DNA from: Oscillospiraceae bacterium
GTDB taxonomy: Bacteria > Bacillota > Clostridia > Oscillospirales > Oscillospiraceae
Reading direction: 5' to 3'
NCBI GenBank assembly: GCA_017445385.1
Contig: JAFSUG010000020.1
Location: 1 to 56,916 of the forward strand
DNA: 56,916 bases
Position 1 is the stretch's first letter. Every line of letters begins with the position of its first letter. The notes beneath the pieces were generated by a model, which saw nothing but the letters and a program-made list of their open reading frames with translations, was not told the origin of the DNA and did not search any database. Positions 48,477 through 56,916 of the stretch are shown piece after piece. The position numbers and the translations under genes are program-made.

Positions 48477-51400
48477 ATGAACAAACCGGCTAAGCTAACT
48501 GAAATGTTTTCGCTCTACCATCCGTCAGAAGAGCGATTGCGCTGGATGCAGCAGGCAAACGTAATTAACGCGGATATCAATTTAGAGTACCGCCGCGCAT
48601 CGGTTCGGATTGAAACGGATCAATACGTTTCAGAGAAAGAGCTTCGCGCACTCTCCGAAGAGCTTGCGAAGCTGTATCAGATCCAAACGCTGGAGCTTCT
48701 GCCGATATTTCCGGCAGAGGCTTATTCGGCGTTTCAATTTGAAGAACTAAATGACGTTTTGATTGCTGCGTATCCGCCGGCAATCTCTATTTTGCTCGGC
48801 TGCCGCTGGGAAGATGACGGTCAAGATTTGAAGCTCTTTCTGCGCGCAAATGGCGTGGATATGATCAAGCCGCATCTGCATCATGCCGAGCGGTATCTTG
48901 CGGACCGCTTTTCCGTGCAGCGAAAAATTGAAGTGATTCCCGGCTCCGGTGTGGACGGGAAAGCGCTTTTTGCCGAGATGGAGAAGCTTCGTCAGGCGGA
49001 TATCGAGAAACTGCCGACGCCGAAGTTTGAGGGCAAAAACAGCGCGGAAAAGAAGCCAGAGCAGGATATGATTTTCGGCAAGCCGTTCCGCGGCGAACGC
49101 GTTGCGATGCGCGACGTTACGGAGGAAAGCGGCAGAATCGTTATCGAGGGAACCGTTTTTGCCGTGGCGCATTCGGAGAAAAAGAAAAGCGGCGCGTGGG
49201 TCATATCGTTTGACGTTACGGATCTGACGGGCAGCGTGCGCGTAAACCAATTTATGAAAGAGGATAAGGCAAAACCGATTTTAGATGGAATTAAAATCGG
49301 CATGTGCGTAAGGGTTCTCGGCAACATGGTGTTTGACGGCTACCTCAATGAGCCTGTCTTGCAGCCGCTTGCAATCATGCGCGCAGAAAGCCAATCACGC
49401 AGCGACACAGCGCCGCAAAAGCGCGTTGAGCTGCATTTACATACAAGCCTTTCCGCGATGGACGCGCTCACCGATGCAGGGCAGATCGTAAAACAGGCTG
49501 CAAAGTGGGGGCATCCTGCCATTGCTATTACCGATCACGGCGTGGCGCAGGCGTTCCCGGATGCGATGCACGCGGCTGAGCGCGCAACCGTTGCCGGAAC
49601 GGACGAGCTGATCAAGGTTCTGTACGGCTGCGAGGCTTATTACTACGATGATTCTAAAGACGTCCCGCTCGACAGCGAGATCGTTGCGCTCGACTTTGAA
49701 ACAACAGGACTTTCCAGCGAACGCGATACGATCATCGAAATCGGTGCGGCGATTTTCAAGAACGGAAAGCCGATTGCGGAGTTTAAGCAGCTGATCGATC
49801 CGCAGCGTCCGCTTTCTGAAACAATCACGAAGCTGACCGGTATTTCGGAAGATATGCTGAAGGGACAGCCGCTTATCGAGGAAATCCTGCCGAAATTCTT
49901 GGAATTCTGCGGCGATCGTCCGCTTGCAGCGCATAATGCGGAGTTTGACGTTGGTTTCCTGCTTGCGGCTTGCCGCAGATGCGGAATTGATTATGATCCG
50001 GTTTACGTGGATTCTCTGACGCTTGCAAGATCGCTGATGCCGGAGCTTCGGAAATACAAGCTCGATATCGTTGCCCAGGCGCTGAAGCTGCCGGAATTCC
50101 AGCATCATCGCGCGCTTGACGATGCAATGACAGTGGGTTATATGCTCGGCAGCTTTGCGGATATGCTGCGCGAAAAGGGCGTATCGCATTTCCGCAGAGG
50201 CAGCGATAAAAAAAGCTCCGCCGGCGCAGCGCCGACGTATCACATGATTCTGCTTGCGAAAAATCAGATCGGACTGCGCAACCTATATCGGCTGATTTCC
50301 TATGCGCATCTGAAGTATTTCTATCGCCGTCCGCGCATTCCGCGCAGCGAGCTTGTCCGCTACCGGGAAGGGCTGATTATCGGCTCTGCCTGCGAGGCAG
50401 GCGAGCTGTTCCGCGCGATTGTGGCGAATAAATCATGGGACGAGCTTTGCAAGATCGCTTCGTTCTATGATTACTTAGAAATCCAGCCGATCTGCAACAA
50501 CCGCTTCATGATTGAAGAAGGTATGGCTGCAGACGATGAAGCGCTGCGCGAATTCAACCGCACGGTTGTTCGGCTCGGAGAAGCGCTGAATAAGCCTGTT
50601 GTTGCAACGTGCGACGTGCATTTTGCGCAGCCGGAAGACGAGATTTACCGAAACATTCTCCTTGCAACAAAGGGCATGGGTGGCGACCATCCGCTGCCGC
50701 TCTACTTCCGCTCAACCGATGAGATGTTGGAGGAATTTTCCTATCTCGGCGAAGAAAAAGCGTATGAAGTCGTTGTAACGAACACCTGCAAGATTGCGGA
50801 TATGTGTGAGCGGCTTCGTCCTGTACCGCACAATCTATTCGCGCCGAAGATTGAAAACTCTGCCGAGGACCTGCATCGGCTTGTTTACGGCAAGCTGCAC
50901 GCGCTTTACGGCGAAAATCCGCCGGAGCTGATTCAAAAGCGCGTTGACACGGAAATGCACGATATTATCACTTGCCACTATGACGTGATATATATGTCGG
51001 CGCAGATGCTCGTGCAAAACTCGCTGGAAAACGGTTATATCGTCGGCTCTCGTGGTTCGGTCGGATCATCGCTCGTTGCGTTTATGTCCGGCATTACGGA
51101 AGTAAATTCACTGCCGCCGCACTACCGCTGCCCGAACTGCAAGCACACAACGTTTAAGATCCCGGAGGGATATGCCTGCGGCGCGGACCTGCCGGATGCT
51201 GTTTGCCCGGTTTGCGGTGCGCAGTACGAAAAAGACGGCTTCAATATCCCGTTTGAAACGTTCCTTGGTTTCGGCGGCGATAAGGTGCCGGATATTGACC
51301 TGAATTTCTCCGGCGAATACCAGGCACGCGCGCATAACTACTGCGTGCAGATGTTTGGAAGCGACCATGTGTTCCGTGCCGGCACGATCGGTACTGTTGC

Positions 51401-52733
51401 GGAAAAGACTGCCTATGGGTATGTGAAAAAGTACCTGGAAGAGCAGGGTATGACCGTCAGCAAGGCGGAGGAAAACCGCCTTGCAATGGGCTGCGTCGGC
51501 GTAAAGCGCACAACGGGGCAGCACCCCGGCGGTTTGGTTGTTATCCCGCAGGAAAACGAAATTTGGGACTTCTGCCCGGTGCAGCACCCCGCCGATGCAA
51601 CGGACGATGATGCGTGGATCACAACGCATTTTGAGTATCACTCGATGGAAGAGAATCTGCTCAAGCTCGATATGCTCGGCCACGATGACCCGACGATGAT
51701 CTGTCTGCTTGAGAATATAACGGGCGTCAAAGCGCAGACAATTCCTTTGGACGACCGCGATACAATGTCGATCTTTACGTCTTCGAAAGTCCTCGGCTAC
51801 GAAGGCGATAAGGTCCTCGGCCCGACCGGCGCAGCAGGTATCCCGGAATTCGGCACGCGCAACGCGAGAAATATGCTTGTTGAAACGCAGCCGGAGCAGT
51901 TTGATATTCTCGTACGTCTTTCCGGCTTCTCGCACGGCACCGACGTTTGGCACGGCAACGCAAGAGATCTTGTTCTTTCCGGCACGGCGAAGGTCGGCGA
52001 GGCAATCGGCTGCCGTGATGATATCATGCTGTATCTGATTTCCAAAGGCATGGATGAAAAACGCGCATTCAAATTTATGGAAGCAGTCCGAAAAGGCGCA
52101 ATCCATAAGGGAAAGCCTTGGCCGGACGGTATCGAAAAGGAGATGCAGGAGCTTGGCGTTCCCCAGTGGTACATCGATTCCTGTCATAAGATCAAGTATC
52201 TGTTTCCGAAGGCGCACGCCGTTGCTTACGTGATTATGGCGTTCCGAATCGCGTGGTACAAGGTGCATGAGCCGCTCGCGTTCTATGCCGCGTATTTCTA
52301 CCGCCGCAGCCAAAAAGACGCATTTGACGCCGCGCTGATGACGCAGGGAAAAGAAGCAGTCCTTGACGCGATGAAGCGGATCGAAAAGAATCCGAACATG
52401 ACGGATAAGGACAAAACGCTGCTCGTAACGCTGGAAATGTGCTATGAGTTCTACTTGCGCGGATTTTCGTTCCTACCGATGGATATCTATGAATCGGAGG
52501 CGCTGCATTTCCGCATTAAGGACGGAAAACTCATACCGCCGTTCGTTGCTGTTGCAGGTTTGGGCGAAACTGCCGCAAAGGATATCGAAGCCGGCAGGGA
52601 AGGCAGAACGTTCCTGTCGATTGAAGAATTTGCCGCGGCTTGCCCGAAGGTTTCCAAAACACACATTGAAAACCTGAAGGAAGCAGGTGCGTTCGGCGAT
52701 TTGCCGGATACGAGTCAGATCACGTTATTCTAA
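48477..52733 (+). CDS. polC: DNA polymerase III subunit alpha, PolC type
   Basis: 1418 residues, the usual PolC size. Domains in order: PolC N-terminal region (1 to about 215), OB fold (about 220-310), PHP first half (VELHLHTSLSAMDALTDAG, about 320), 3'-5' exonuclease inserted at about 401-570 (IVALDFETTGLSSERDTIIE, AAHNAEFDVGFL, HHRALDDAMT), PHP second half, then the polymerase core. A zinc module has CPNC and CPVC pairs near 884 and 909. Catalytic Asp residues are in PDIDLNFSGEYQ (about 937), followed by AGTIGTVAEKTAYGYV. PolC is the main replicase of low-GC Gram-positive bacteria, with built-in proofreading. It ends the operon. Confidence 0.98.
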   Translation: MNKPAKLTEMFSLYHPSEERLRWMQQANVINADINLEYRRASVRIETDQYVSEKELRALSEELAKLYQIQTLELLPIFPAEAYSAFQFEELNDVLIAAYPPAISILLGCRWEDDGQDLKLFLRANGVDMIKPHLHHAERYLADRFSVQRKIEVIPGSGVDGKALFAEMEKLRQADIEKLPTPKFEGKNSAEKKPEQDMIFGKPFRGERVAMRDVTEESGRIVIEGTVFAVAHSEKKKSGAWVISFDVTDLTGSVRVNQFMKEDKAKPILDGIKIGMCVRVLGNMVFDGYLNEPVLQPLAIMRAESQSRSDTAPQKRVELHLHTSLSAMDALTDAGQIVKQAAKWGHPAIAITDHGVAQAFPDAMHAAERATVAGTDELIKVLYGCEAYYYDDSKDVPLDSEIVALDFETTGLSSERDTIIEIGAAIFKNGKPIAEFKQLIDPQRPLSETITKLTGISEDMLKGQPLIEEILPKFLEFCGDRPLAAHNAEFDVGFLLAACRRCGIDYDPVYVDSLTLARSLMPELRKYKLDIVAQALKLPEFQHHRALDDAMTVGYMLGSFADMLREKGVSHFRRGSDKKSSAGAAPTYHMILLAKNQIGLRNLYRLISYAHLKYFYRRPRIPRSELVRYREGLIIGSACEAGELFRAIVANKSWDELCKIASFYDYLEIQPICNNRFMIEEGMAADDEALREFNRTVVRLGEALNKPVVATCDVHFAQPEDEIYRNILLATKGMGGDHPLPLYFRSTDEMLEEFSYLGEEKAYEVVVTNTCKIADMCERLRPVPHNLFAPKIENSAEDLHRLVYGKLHALYGENPPELIQKRVDTEMHDIITCHYDVIYMSAQMLVQNSLENGYIVGSRGSVGSSLVAFMSGITEVNSLPPHYRCPNCKHTTFKIPEGYACGADLPDAVCPVCGAQYEKDGFNIPFETFLGFGGDKVPDIDLNFSGEYQARAHNYCVQMFGSDHVFRAGTIGTVAEKTAYGYVKKYLEEQGMTVSKAEENRLAMGCVGVKRTTGQHPGGLVVIPQENEIWDFCPVQHPADATDDDAWITTHFEYHSMEENLLKLDMLGHDDPTMICLLENITGVKAQTIPLDDRDTMSIFTSSKVLGYEGDKVLGPTGAAGIPEFGTRNARNMLVETQPEQFDILVRLSGFSHGTDVWHGNARDLVLSGTAKVGEAIGCRDDIMLYLISKGMDEKRAFKFMEAVRKGAIHKGKPWPDGIEKEMQELGVPQWYIDSCHKIKYLFPKAHAVAYVIMAFRIAWYKVHEPLAFYAAYFYRRSQKDAFDAALMTQGKEAVLDAMKRIEKNPNMTDKDKTLLVTLEMCYEFYLRGFSFLPMDIYESEALHFRIKDGKLIPPFVAVAGLGETAAKDIEAGREGRTFLSIEEFAAACPKVSKTHIENLKEAGAFGDLPDTSQITLF

Positions 52734-52735
52734 AT

Positions 52736-52778
52736 AAAAAAGCTTGGCAGAAAATCTATTTTCTGCCAAGCTTTTTTT
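52736..52778. terminator. polC terminator (bidirectional)
   Basis: AAAAAAGCTTGGCAGAAAA pairs with TTTTCTGCCAAGCTTTTTT around TCTA. Convergent genes polC and the phosphodiester glycosidase share it. Confidence 0.88.
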
Positions 52779-53977
52779 TATGAACCTGCGTAAACAAATG
52801 CGTTCGGGAGTGTTCTGCCTTCCGGCAGCGCGAGATTGCAGCAGCGCGTAACGGGTTTGCCGCGATACCATAAAATTGCGCTTGTGCCGCCGTCCAAATT
52901 GATTGCCTGCATGCAATCATAACGCGCGAGAACCTCGGCGCACTCTACAACGGTAGTTCCGATCGAGGTGATCTGCCGCCCTTCAACGCTGAACATCAGA
53001 ATTGCGCCGTCGCTTCGCTGACCGATGCAGGCGCGCGGATTGAGCGCTGTCCAGACGCTTGTATCGTCAACAACGATTTTGCCGTCCACGATCAACGCAG
53101 GAGAGAACTCTACCGCGTCTGTGCAGTCGCTGCTGACGGGGGAAGATACGTTGAGTATGTACAGGCGGTTGTCCTCGTGCAGCTCAATGCGCTTGTAGCC
53201 GTAGCCGCAGTGCGCCGGACTGACAACTACGCCGCCGCACATTGCGTAGCCGCAAATCGCGCCGCCGCTGCCAACGCCGTTTTCGTCCATAAAGCCGCTT
53301 GCCGTAAGCGCAAGAACGCCGCTGTGCGCTTTAGCGATTTCGCCGGCGGTCTGCCCGTAGCCGCTTTGAATCAGCGACGAGGGCTGCACGGAAAGGCGGG
53401 ATGGATCGTGGGCGATTGCAAGCACGCCGCGCCAGCCGTTCTGCTGAACACGAACAAGCGTTATGCCGTTCGCCGCATCAATCGCAAGAACTTGATCGCC
53501 TTCTGTTGTCCGCATATCCGTGCCTTCGTCCTCAAGCGCGGATTTGTCGATCAGAATCGAGCCCCAGCCGCCGTTTAACGCTTCCGGATGCGCGGTGAGA
53601 TAAGCGGTTACGCTGGCGCGGTCAAGCTCTGAAAACTGCGCAAAGAAGCGATCTTCTTCGCTGCTTGCTTGCGCCGAGATATTCGGATCGGTGATTACCC
53701 AATGCGAGATCAGGCTGACCTGCTCATCGCGCGCTGCTTCAAGCGGCTGCATGACCGAATCCACTACGGATTTCGGGAAAAACGTCTTTGCGATCCACTG
53801 ATGATACATTGTAGACATGGACGTTTGAATTGCCATGCTTCGAAGTCGGGCAATCGGCGCCCAAGAAGAATAAATGAACAGCAGATACAGGCACTCAATC
53901 ACAAGCAGCACGATCAGCGGGATCGTGATCCAGCGCTTCGGCTTTTGCCATTTTCCGCCAAAGATCTTCCATTTCAT
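52778..53977 (-). CDS. Phosphodiester glycosidase family protein (NAGPA-like)
   Basis: 399 residues. A Lys-rich N-terminus and one membrane segment (about 17-35) carry an outside phosphodiester glycosidase domain: ALTASGFMDENGVG, ILNVSSPVSSDC, FSPALIVDGKIVV, and the hallmark INLDGGTSAILWYRGKPVT near the C-terminus. The family includes the mammalian uncovering enzyme; bacterial members process exopolysaccharide or wall glycan. Divergent from the sugar kinase; no export operon around it. Confidence 0.87.
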   Translation of the reverse strand: MKWKIFGGKWQKPKRWITIPLIVLLVIECLYLLFIYSSWAPIARLRSMAIQTSMSTMYHQWIAKTFFPKSVVDSVMQPLEAARDEQVSLISHWVITDPNISAQASSEEDRFFAQFSELDRASVTAYLTAHPEALNGGWGSILIDKSALEDEGTDMRTTEGDQVLAIDAANGITLVRVQQNGWRGVLAIAHDPSRLSVQPSSLIQSGYGQTAGEIAKAHSGVLALTASGFMDENGVGSGGAICGYAMCGGVVVSPAHCGYGYKRIELHEDNRLYILNVSSPVSSDCTDAVEFSPALIVDGKIVVDDTSVWTALNPRACIGQRSDGAILMFSVEGRQITSIGTTVVECAEVLARYDCMQAINLDGGTSAILWYRGKPVTRCCNLALPEGRTLPNAFVYAGS

Positions 53978-54110
53978 TGTGCTTCACTTCCTAAGTCCCC
54001 ATATATTATCAAAACTGACTGTGAAAATCAACAGCAACTTGTAAAGATTCGGTCTTTACTTTTTCGGGCGGCGGTTGTAAAATAGAGAAAAATTTTTGGA
54101 GTGTGGCAGA

Positions 54111-55043
54111 ATGATTTTAACGGTATGTTTAAATCCCGCGATTGATAAATCGCTCTCCGTTGAAATGCTTACGGTTGACGGCGTAAACCGCGTTGTTTCT
54201 ACGCGCCGCGATCCCGGCGGCAAAGGCATCAACGTTGCGAAGGTTGTCCGCAATCTTGGGGGCGAAACGCTTGCAACCGGCATTCTCGGCGGCAGCACGG
54301 GCGAATATATCCAAAAGAAGCTCGATGCGCTCGGTATTGCGCATGATTTTGTGATCCGCGAAGCGCCCACGCGCACGAATCTGAAAATCTCCGATTTGCA
54401 TCGCCATACGATGACCGAACTGAACGAACCCGGCGAGCCTGTTACCGACGAAGAGTTGAACGCTGTTTGGGATAAAATCAACAATACCGTAAAACCCGGC
54501 GATATCGTTGTGTTCGCAGGGAAGAATCCGCCGGGCATGGCAGATGACGTTCTCGCCAAGTGGATCACGGCGCTTCGTGAGCGCGGTATTGTAACTGCGC
54601 TCGATACGGTGGACGAGGCAATGCGGCTCGGCGTTGCCGCGAAACCTTCCGTGATCAAGCCGAACCGCGAAGAGCTTTCCGATTTTTACGGCGAGCCGCT
54701 CCATTATCAGCGCGATATTCTTGCGGCGGCAAGAGAGATCGTCGAAAGCGGCGTTGAGCGCGTTGTCGTGTCGCTCGGCGGTGACGGTGCCATGTTCGTG
54801 ACAGCAAAAGAAGTTCTGCTTGCAAGCGGGATTCGCGTTGAGGTAAAAAGCACGGTTGGCAGCGGCGACGCGATGCTTGCGGCACTGCTCTATGGAATTG
54901 AAAAAGGGGAGAGCTGGGAAGAAACCGCGCGGCTTGCGGTTGCCGCGGCAACTGCGAACGTTATGATGGGCGGCTCGCAAGCGCCAAAGCTCGAACAGCT
55001 TGAGCCGCTGCTCAGCCAGGTCGAAATAACGCATTTGTCTTAA
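54111..55043 (+). CDS. 1-phosphofructokinase / PfkB family sugar kinase
   Basis: 310 residues of the ribokinase fold. ILTVCLNPAIDKSLSV opens it; RRDPGGKGINVAKVVRNLG is the first PfkB signature and STVGSGDAMLAALLYGIEKG the second, with the catalytic Asp in GSGDAML. This is the FruK/LacC group that phosphorylates fructose-1-phosphate or tagatose-6-phosphate. No PTS fructose genes lie nearby, so the exact sugar is uncertain. Start ATG 54111 with GGAG 9 bases before it. Monocistronic with its own terminator. Confidence 0.88.
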   Translation: MILTVCLNPAIDKSLSVEMLTVDGVNRVVSTRRDPGGKGINVAKVVRNLGGETLATGILGGSTGEYIQKKLDALGIAHDFVIREAPTRTNLKISDLHRHTMTELNEPGEPVTDEELNAVWDKINNTVKPGDIVVFAGKNPPGMADDVLAKWITALRERGIVTALDTVDEAMRLGVAAKPSVIKPNREELSDFYGEPLHYQRDILAAAREIVESGVERVVVSLGGDGAMFVTAKEVLLASGIRVEVKSTVGSGDAMLAALLYGIEKGESWEETARLAVAAATANVMMGGSQAPKLEQLEPLLSQVEITHLS

Positions 55044-55049
55044 TAGTAA

Positions 55050-55076
55050 GACGGCAGCTTTGCTGCCGTCTTTTTT
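55050..55076 (+). terminator. Sugar kinase terminator
   Basis: GACGGCAGC-TTT-GCTGCCGTC followed by TTTTTT. Confidence 0.85.
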
Positions 55077-55126
55077 GTCGCATTCGGACAGGCGCAAAGC
55101 GAATATACTGTTGCGAGGTGAACGCA

Positions 55127-55813
55127 ATGTTATCTGCAACGGTATGGCTGATCCTGGCTGGGATGATGTATTCGCTGCGGCTGGGCAGCAGCGGCTCGTT
55201 TCCGAAACCGCTGACAAAAGCAGAGGAAGAGCACTATCTTGCGCTCGCTGCGCAGGGCGATATCGAAGCGCGTAATATTCTTGTTGAGCGCAATCTTCGT
55301 CTTGTAGCGCACGTAATGAAAAAGTACTATACTTCGCCCGGCGATCAGGAAGACTTGATTTCCATTGGAACAATCGGGCTTATCAAAGGTGTTTCTACGT
55401 TCGACGGCAGCAAAGGCGCGCGTCTTGCAACCTATGCGGCGCGATGCGTGGAAAACGAGATTTTGATGCACTTTCGTAGAGCAAAGAAAAACGCTGCCGA
55501 CGTATCGCTTTCGGAGTATATCGAAACGAATAAGGACGGCAGCGCGTTATCACTGATGGACGTAATATGCTCGGATGAGGACCTATTTGAGGATATGGCG
55601 TCGCGCGAGCAATCCGATAAGCTCTATCGCGCGATGGCACAGACGCTGACGGAGCGCGAAAAAATGATTTTAGAGCTACGCTACGGCCTCGGCGGTAATC
55701 CGCCGCTGACTCAGCGCGAAACCGCAACGGCAACCGGCATATCGCGCTCATACGTATCGCGCATTGAGAAGAAGGCGCTTGCGAAGCTGCAGCAGGCGCT
55801 TTCCGCCCCTTGA
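55127..55813 (+). CDS. sigK: Sporulation sigma factor SigK, uninterrupted
   Basis: 228 residues. A short hydrophobic leader (LSATVWLILAGMMYSLRLG) precedes FPKPLTKAEEEHYLALAAQG; in this family the leader is removed during sporulation to free the active factor. Region 2 shows LRLVAHVMKKYY, DLISIGTIGLIKGVSTFD and YAARCVENEILMHFRR; region 4 shows LTEREKMILELRYGL and TQRETATATGISRSYVSRIEKKAL. SigK drives late mother-cell genes (coat and spore release). ATG 55127 follows GAGGTG. The gene is whole, with no skin-type insertion. Upstream bases GAATATACT resemble a sigma-E -10, which would fit, but this is a weak match. Confidence 0.93.
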   Translation: MLSATVWLILAGMMYSLRLGSSGSFPKPLTKAEEEHYLALAAQGDIEARNILVERNLRLVAHVMKKYYTSPGDQEDLISIGTIGLIKGVSTFDGSKGARLATYAARCVENEILMHFRRAKKNAADVSLSEYIETNKDGSALSLMDVICSDEDLFEDMASREQSDKLYRAMAQTLTEREKMILELRYGLGGNPPLTQRETATATGISRSYVSRIEKKALAKLQQALSAP

Positions 55814-55854
55814 CCAAAGTGCTATAATATATATGTACAAAAGGGGGAGAGTAA

Positions 55855-56379
55855 ATGCACCCGTTTCAGCATTTTCGAACGATTACGCGCCATCGCCATC
55901 TCGTGATGCGCGGCTGCTTTGCGGTCGGACTCTATCGGCAGGGACTCTGCCATGATCTTTCCAAATTCAGCCCGACGGAGTTTATCGCCGGTGCGAAGTA
56001 TTACCAGGGCAACCGCAGTCCGAACGCGGCGCAGCGCGATGCAATCGGCTGGTCAGAGGCTTGGATGCACCATAAAGGGCGCAACCGCCACCACTTTGAG
56101 TATTGGACGGATCTCAAAAAGGGGGAGGGGTACCGCCCTGTCCCGATGCCGGTAAAGTATGCCGTTGAGTCGGTGATGGATCATATCGCGGCAAGTAAAG
56201 TCTATAAAGGTGAAAACTATTATCCCGGCTGTGAGCTGGATTATATGAAACGTGCGAACGAAGCGGACCTCATGCACCCGGATACGCTTGCGCTGATAAC
56301 GGAGCTTTTAACAGTTCTGAAAGACCAAGGCGAGAAAGCATTGTACCGCCGCTGCCGCGAAGTGCTGAAAGCAAAATAG
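55855..56379 (+). CDS. DUF5662 family protein
   Basis: 174 residues, no membrane segment or signal. His-rich motifs of the DUF5662 family: FRTITRHRHLVMRGCFAVG at the N-terminus, GLCHDLSKFSPTEF with a His-Asp pair, WMHHKGRNRHHFEYW and a central MDHIAASKVYKGENY. The His/Asp pattern recalls metal-dependent HD-type hydrolases, but no activity is known. GGGGGAG 7 bases before ATG 55855, and TATAAT at about 55824 could be its -10. The stop runs into the repeats that bound the DUF559 gene. Confidence 0.85.
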   Translation: MHPFQHFRTITRHRHLVMRGCFAVGLYRQGLCHDLSKFSPTEFIAGAKYYQGNRSPNAAQRDAIGWSEAWMHHKGRNRHHFEYWTDLKKGEGYRPVPMPVKYAVESVMDHIAASKVYKGENYYPGCELDYMKRANEADLMHPDTLALITELLTVLKDQGEKALYRRCREVLKAK

Positions 56380-56384
56380 CGCCC

Positions 56385-56438
56385 GCAGCAAATAGCGCCC
56401 CCGGATGGGGAGCTGTCGGCGCAGCCGACTGAGGGGGT
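56385..56438. repeat. 54-bp repeat, left copy (with SD of the DUF559 gene)
   Basis: Differs from 56796-56849 by one base. It contains the palindrome GTCGGCGCAGCCGAC and C/G runs at both sides. Its end GAGGGGGT lies 3 bases before the DUF559 ATG and is the only Shine-Dalgarno-like sequence there. AATAGCGCCC just before it is duplicated in tandem (about 56375-56400). Confidence 0.88.
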
Positions 56439-56441
56439 ACA

Positions 56442-56843
56442 ATGGAGTATCATCATAATTCAGAGTTCGTTCATAGAGCAAGATCACTTCGTAAAAAAAT
56501 GACCAAAGAGGAGAACCTCCTTTGGTACCGTTTTTTGCGCGGCTACATACCGCGCTTTCGGCGACAGGAGATTATCGGCGATTCAATTGTTGACTTTTAT
56601 TGTGTAGAAGCAAAAATTGCAATTGAGCTGGACGGATCACAGCACTACACCGCAAGAGGTATAAAGCGTGACTTGATTCGTACTGAGATGATCAAACAGT
56701 TTGATATTGAAGTATTACGAATTCCAAACAATTTCGTATTGGAAAGATTCGAAAGTGTTTGCGAGTTCATTGACCAAATTATAAAACAACGCATTGCAGC
56801 AAATAGCGCCCCCGGAGGGGGAGCTGTCGGCGCAGCCGACTGA
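56442..56843 (+). CDS. DUF559 endonuclease-like protein, repeat-bounded
   Basis: 133 residues of the DUF559 family, whose fold is that of very-short-patch-repair and restriction-type nucleases. Key parts: ARSLRKKMTKEENLLWYRFL (about 13-32), FRRQEIIGDSIVDFYCVEA (about 39-57) with catalytic-type Asp, IAIELDGSQHY (Glu-x-Asp-Gly) and a final VLRIPNNFVLERFESV. The last residues NSAPGGGAVGAAD are encoded by the right-hand 54-bp repeat, and the ribosome site lies in the left-hand repeat. The gene thus forms a compact cassette of about 465 bp. Its job is unknown. Confidence 0.88.
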   Translation: MEYHHNSEFVHRARSLRKKMTKEENLLWYRFLRGYIPRFRRQEIIGDSIVDFYCVEAKIAIELDGSQHYTARGIKRDLIRTEMIKQFDIEVLRIPNNFVLERFESVCEFIDQIIKQRIAANSAPGGGAVGAAD

Positions 56844-56849
56844 GGGGGT
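56796..56849. repeat. 54-bp repeat, right copy (with DUF559 stop)
   Basis: Same as 56385-56438 with one mismatch, in direct orientation 411 bp further on. It encodes the last residues of the DUF559 protein and its stop TGA (56841-56843). Confidence 0.88.
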
Positions 56850-56878
56850 TAAACGAAGCAGCTGCAAAATTTGCAAAA

Positions 56879-56916
56879 GCCCCCCTCCGTCACGGCTTCG
56901 CCGTGCCACCTCCCCC
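56879..56916. repeat. REP-like palindrome at the window edge (partial)
   Basis: CACGGCTTCGCCGTG is a perfect palindromic stem with C-rich flanks (GCCCCCCTCCGT before, CCACCTCCCCC after). It is of the same style as the 54-bp repeats but a different sequence. The window ends inside it. Confidence 0.65.

Overview
The window reads as chromosome of a spore-forming, gut-type Clostridia bacterium, probably Oscillospiraceae-like. This is inferred from an intact mother-cell sigma factor (sigK), a PolC-type replicative polymerase, a CIRCE element, a thiamine (TPP) riboswitch, strong Shine-Dalgarno sites and several classic Firmicute gene strings (lepB-rbgA-rnhB-yraN; clpP-clpX-lon-engB; pyrH-frr-uppS-cdsA-dxr-rseP-ispG-polC). 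No species can be named from sequence alone.

Layout. 1-3400 is a degenerate accessory island. It starts with the 3' half of a tRNA-Pro(UGG) gene. Perfect 87-bp direct repeats, 3200 bp apart, bound it. It holds broken or orphan genes (a doubly frameshifted hypothetical gene, a frameshifted DUF4417 gene, a His-rich possible effector-type protein) and several arrays of short repeats. 3400-9600 holds a GNAT acetyltransferase, a divergent MBOAT/SGNH pair for polysaccharide acylation, a short-chain dehydrogenase, and a TPP-riboswitch-controlled thiT-thiN unit with a DNA glycosylase. 9600-22670 is housekeeping: malQ, rplS, the overlapping lepB-rbgA-rnhB-yraN-dipeptidase-phosphoesterase run, then the protein quality-control block tig-clpP-clpX-lon-engB, ending in a small BFD-type [2Fe-2S] protein. 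23000-30450 has CIRCE-regulated htpG, prmA, the two M16-like proteins YfmF/YfmH and lgt. 30500-42200 has an SLH protein, rodA, tsaE-tsaB, upp, rubrerythrin, a PfoR-like EIIC, a split chromate transporter, a CapA protein and glnS. 42300-52733 is one long operon for translation, isoprenoids, phospholipids and replication (pyrH to polC). 52778-56916 has a phosphodiester glycosidase, a PfkB-family sugar kinase, sigK, a DUF5662 gene and a repeat-bounded DUF559 nuclease gene at the right edge.

The most unusual material is non-coding. Two 277-bp repeats (22685-22961 and 36532-36808) have a nearly identical core but different ends. In each copy the two ends still pair with each other, with at least five compensatory base-pair changes. 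Both copies sit inside the stem of a gene-end terminator, and a 41-bp piece of the same family lies at 3912-3952. This looks like a structured RNA or mobile repeat family selected for end pairing rather than end sequence. The DUF559 gene is a second interesting case: both flanks are the same 54-bp palindrome-bearing repeat, which supplies its ribosome-binding site on one side and its last codons and stop on the other.
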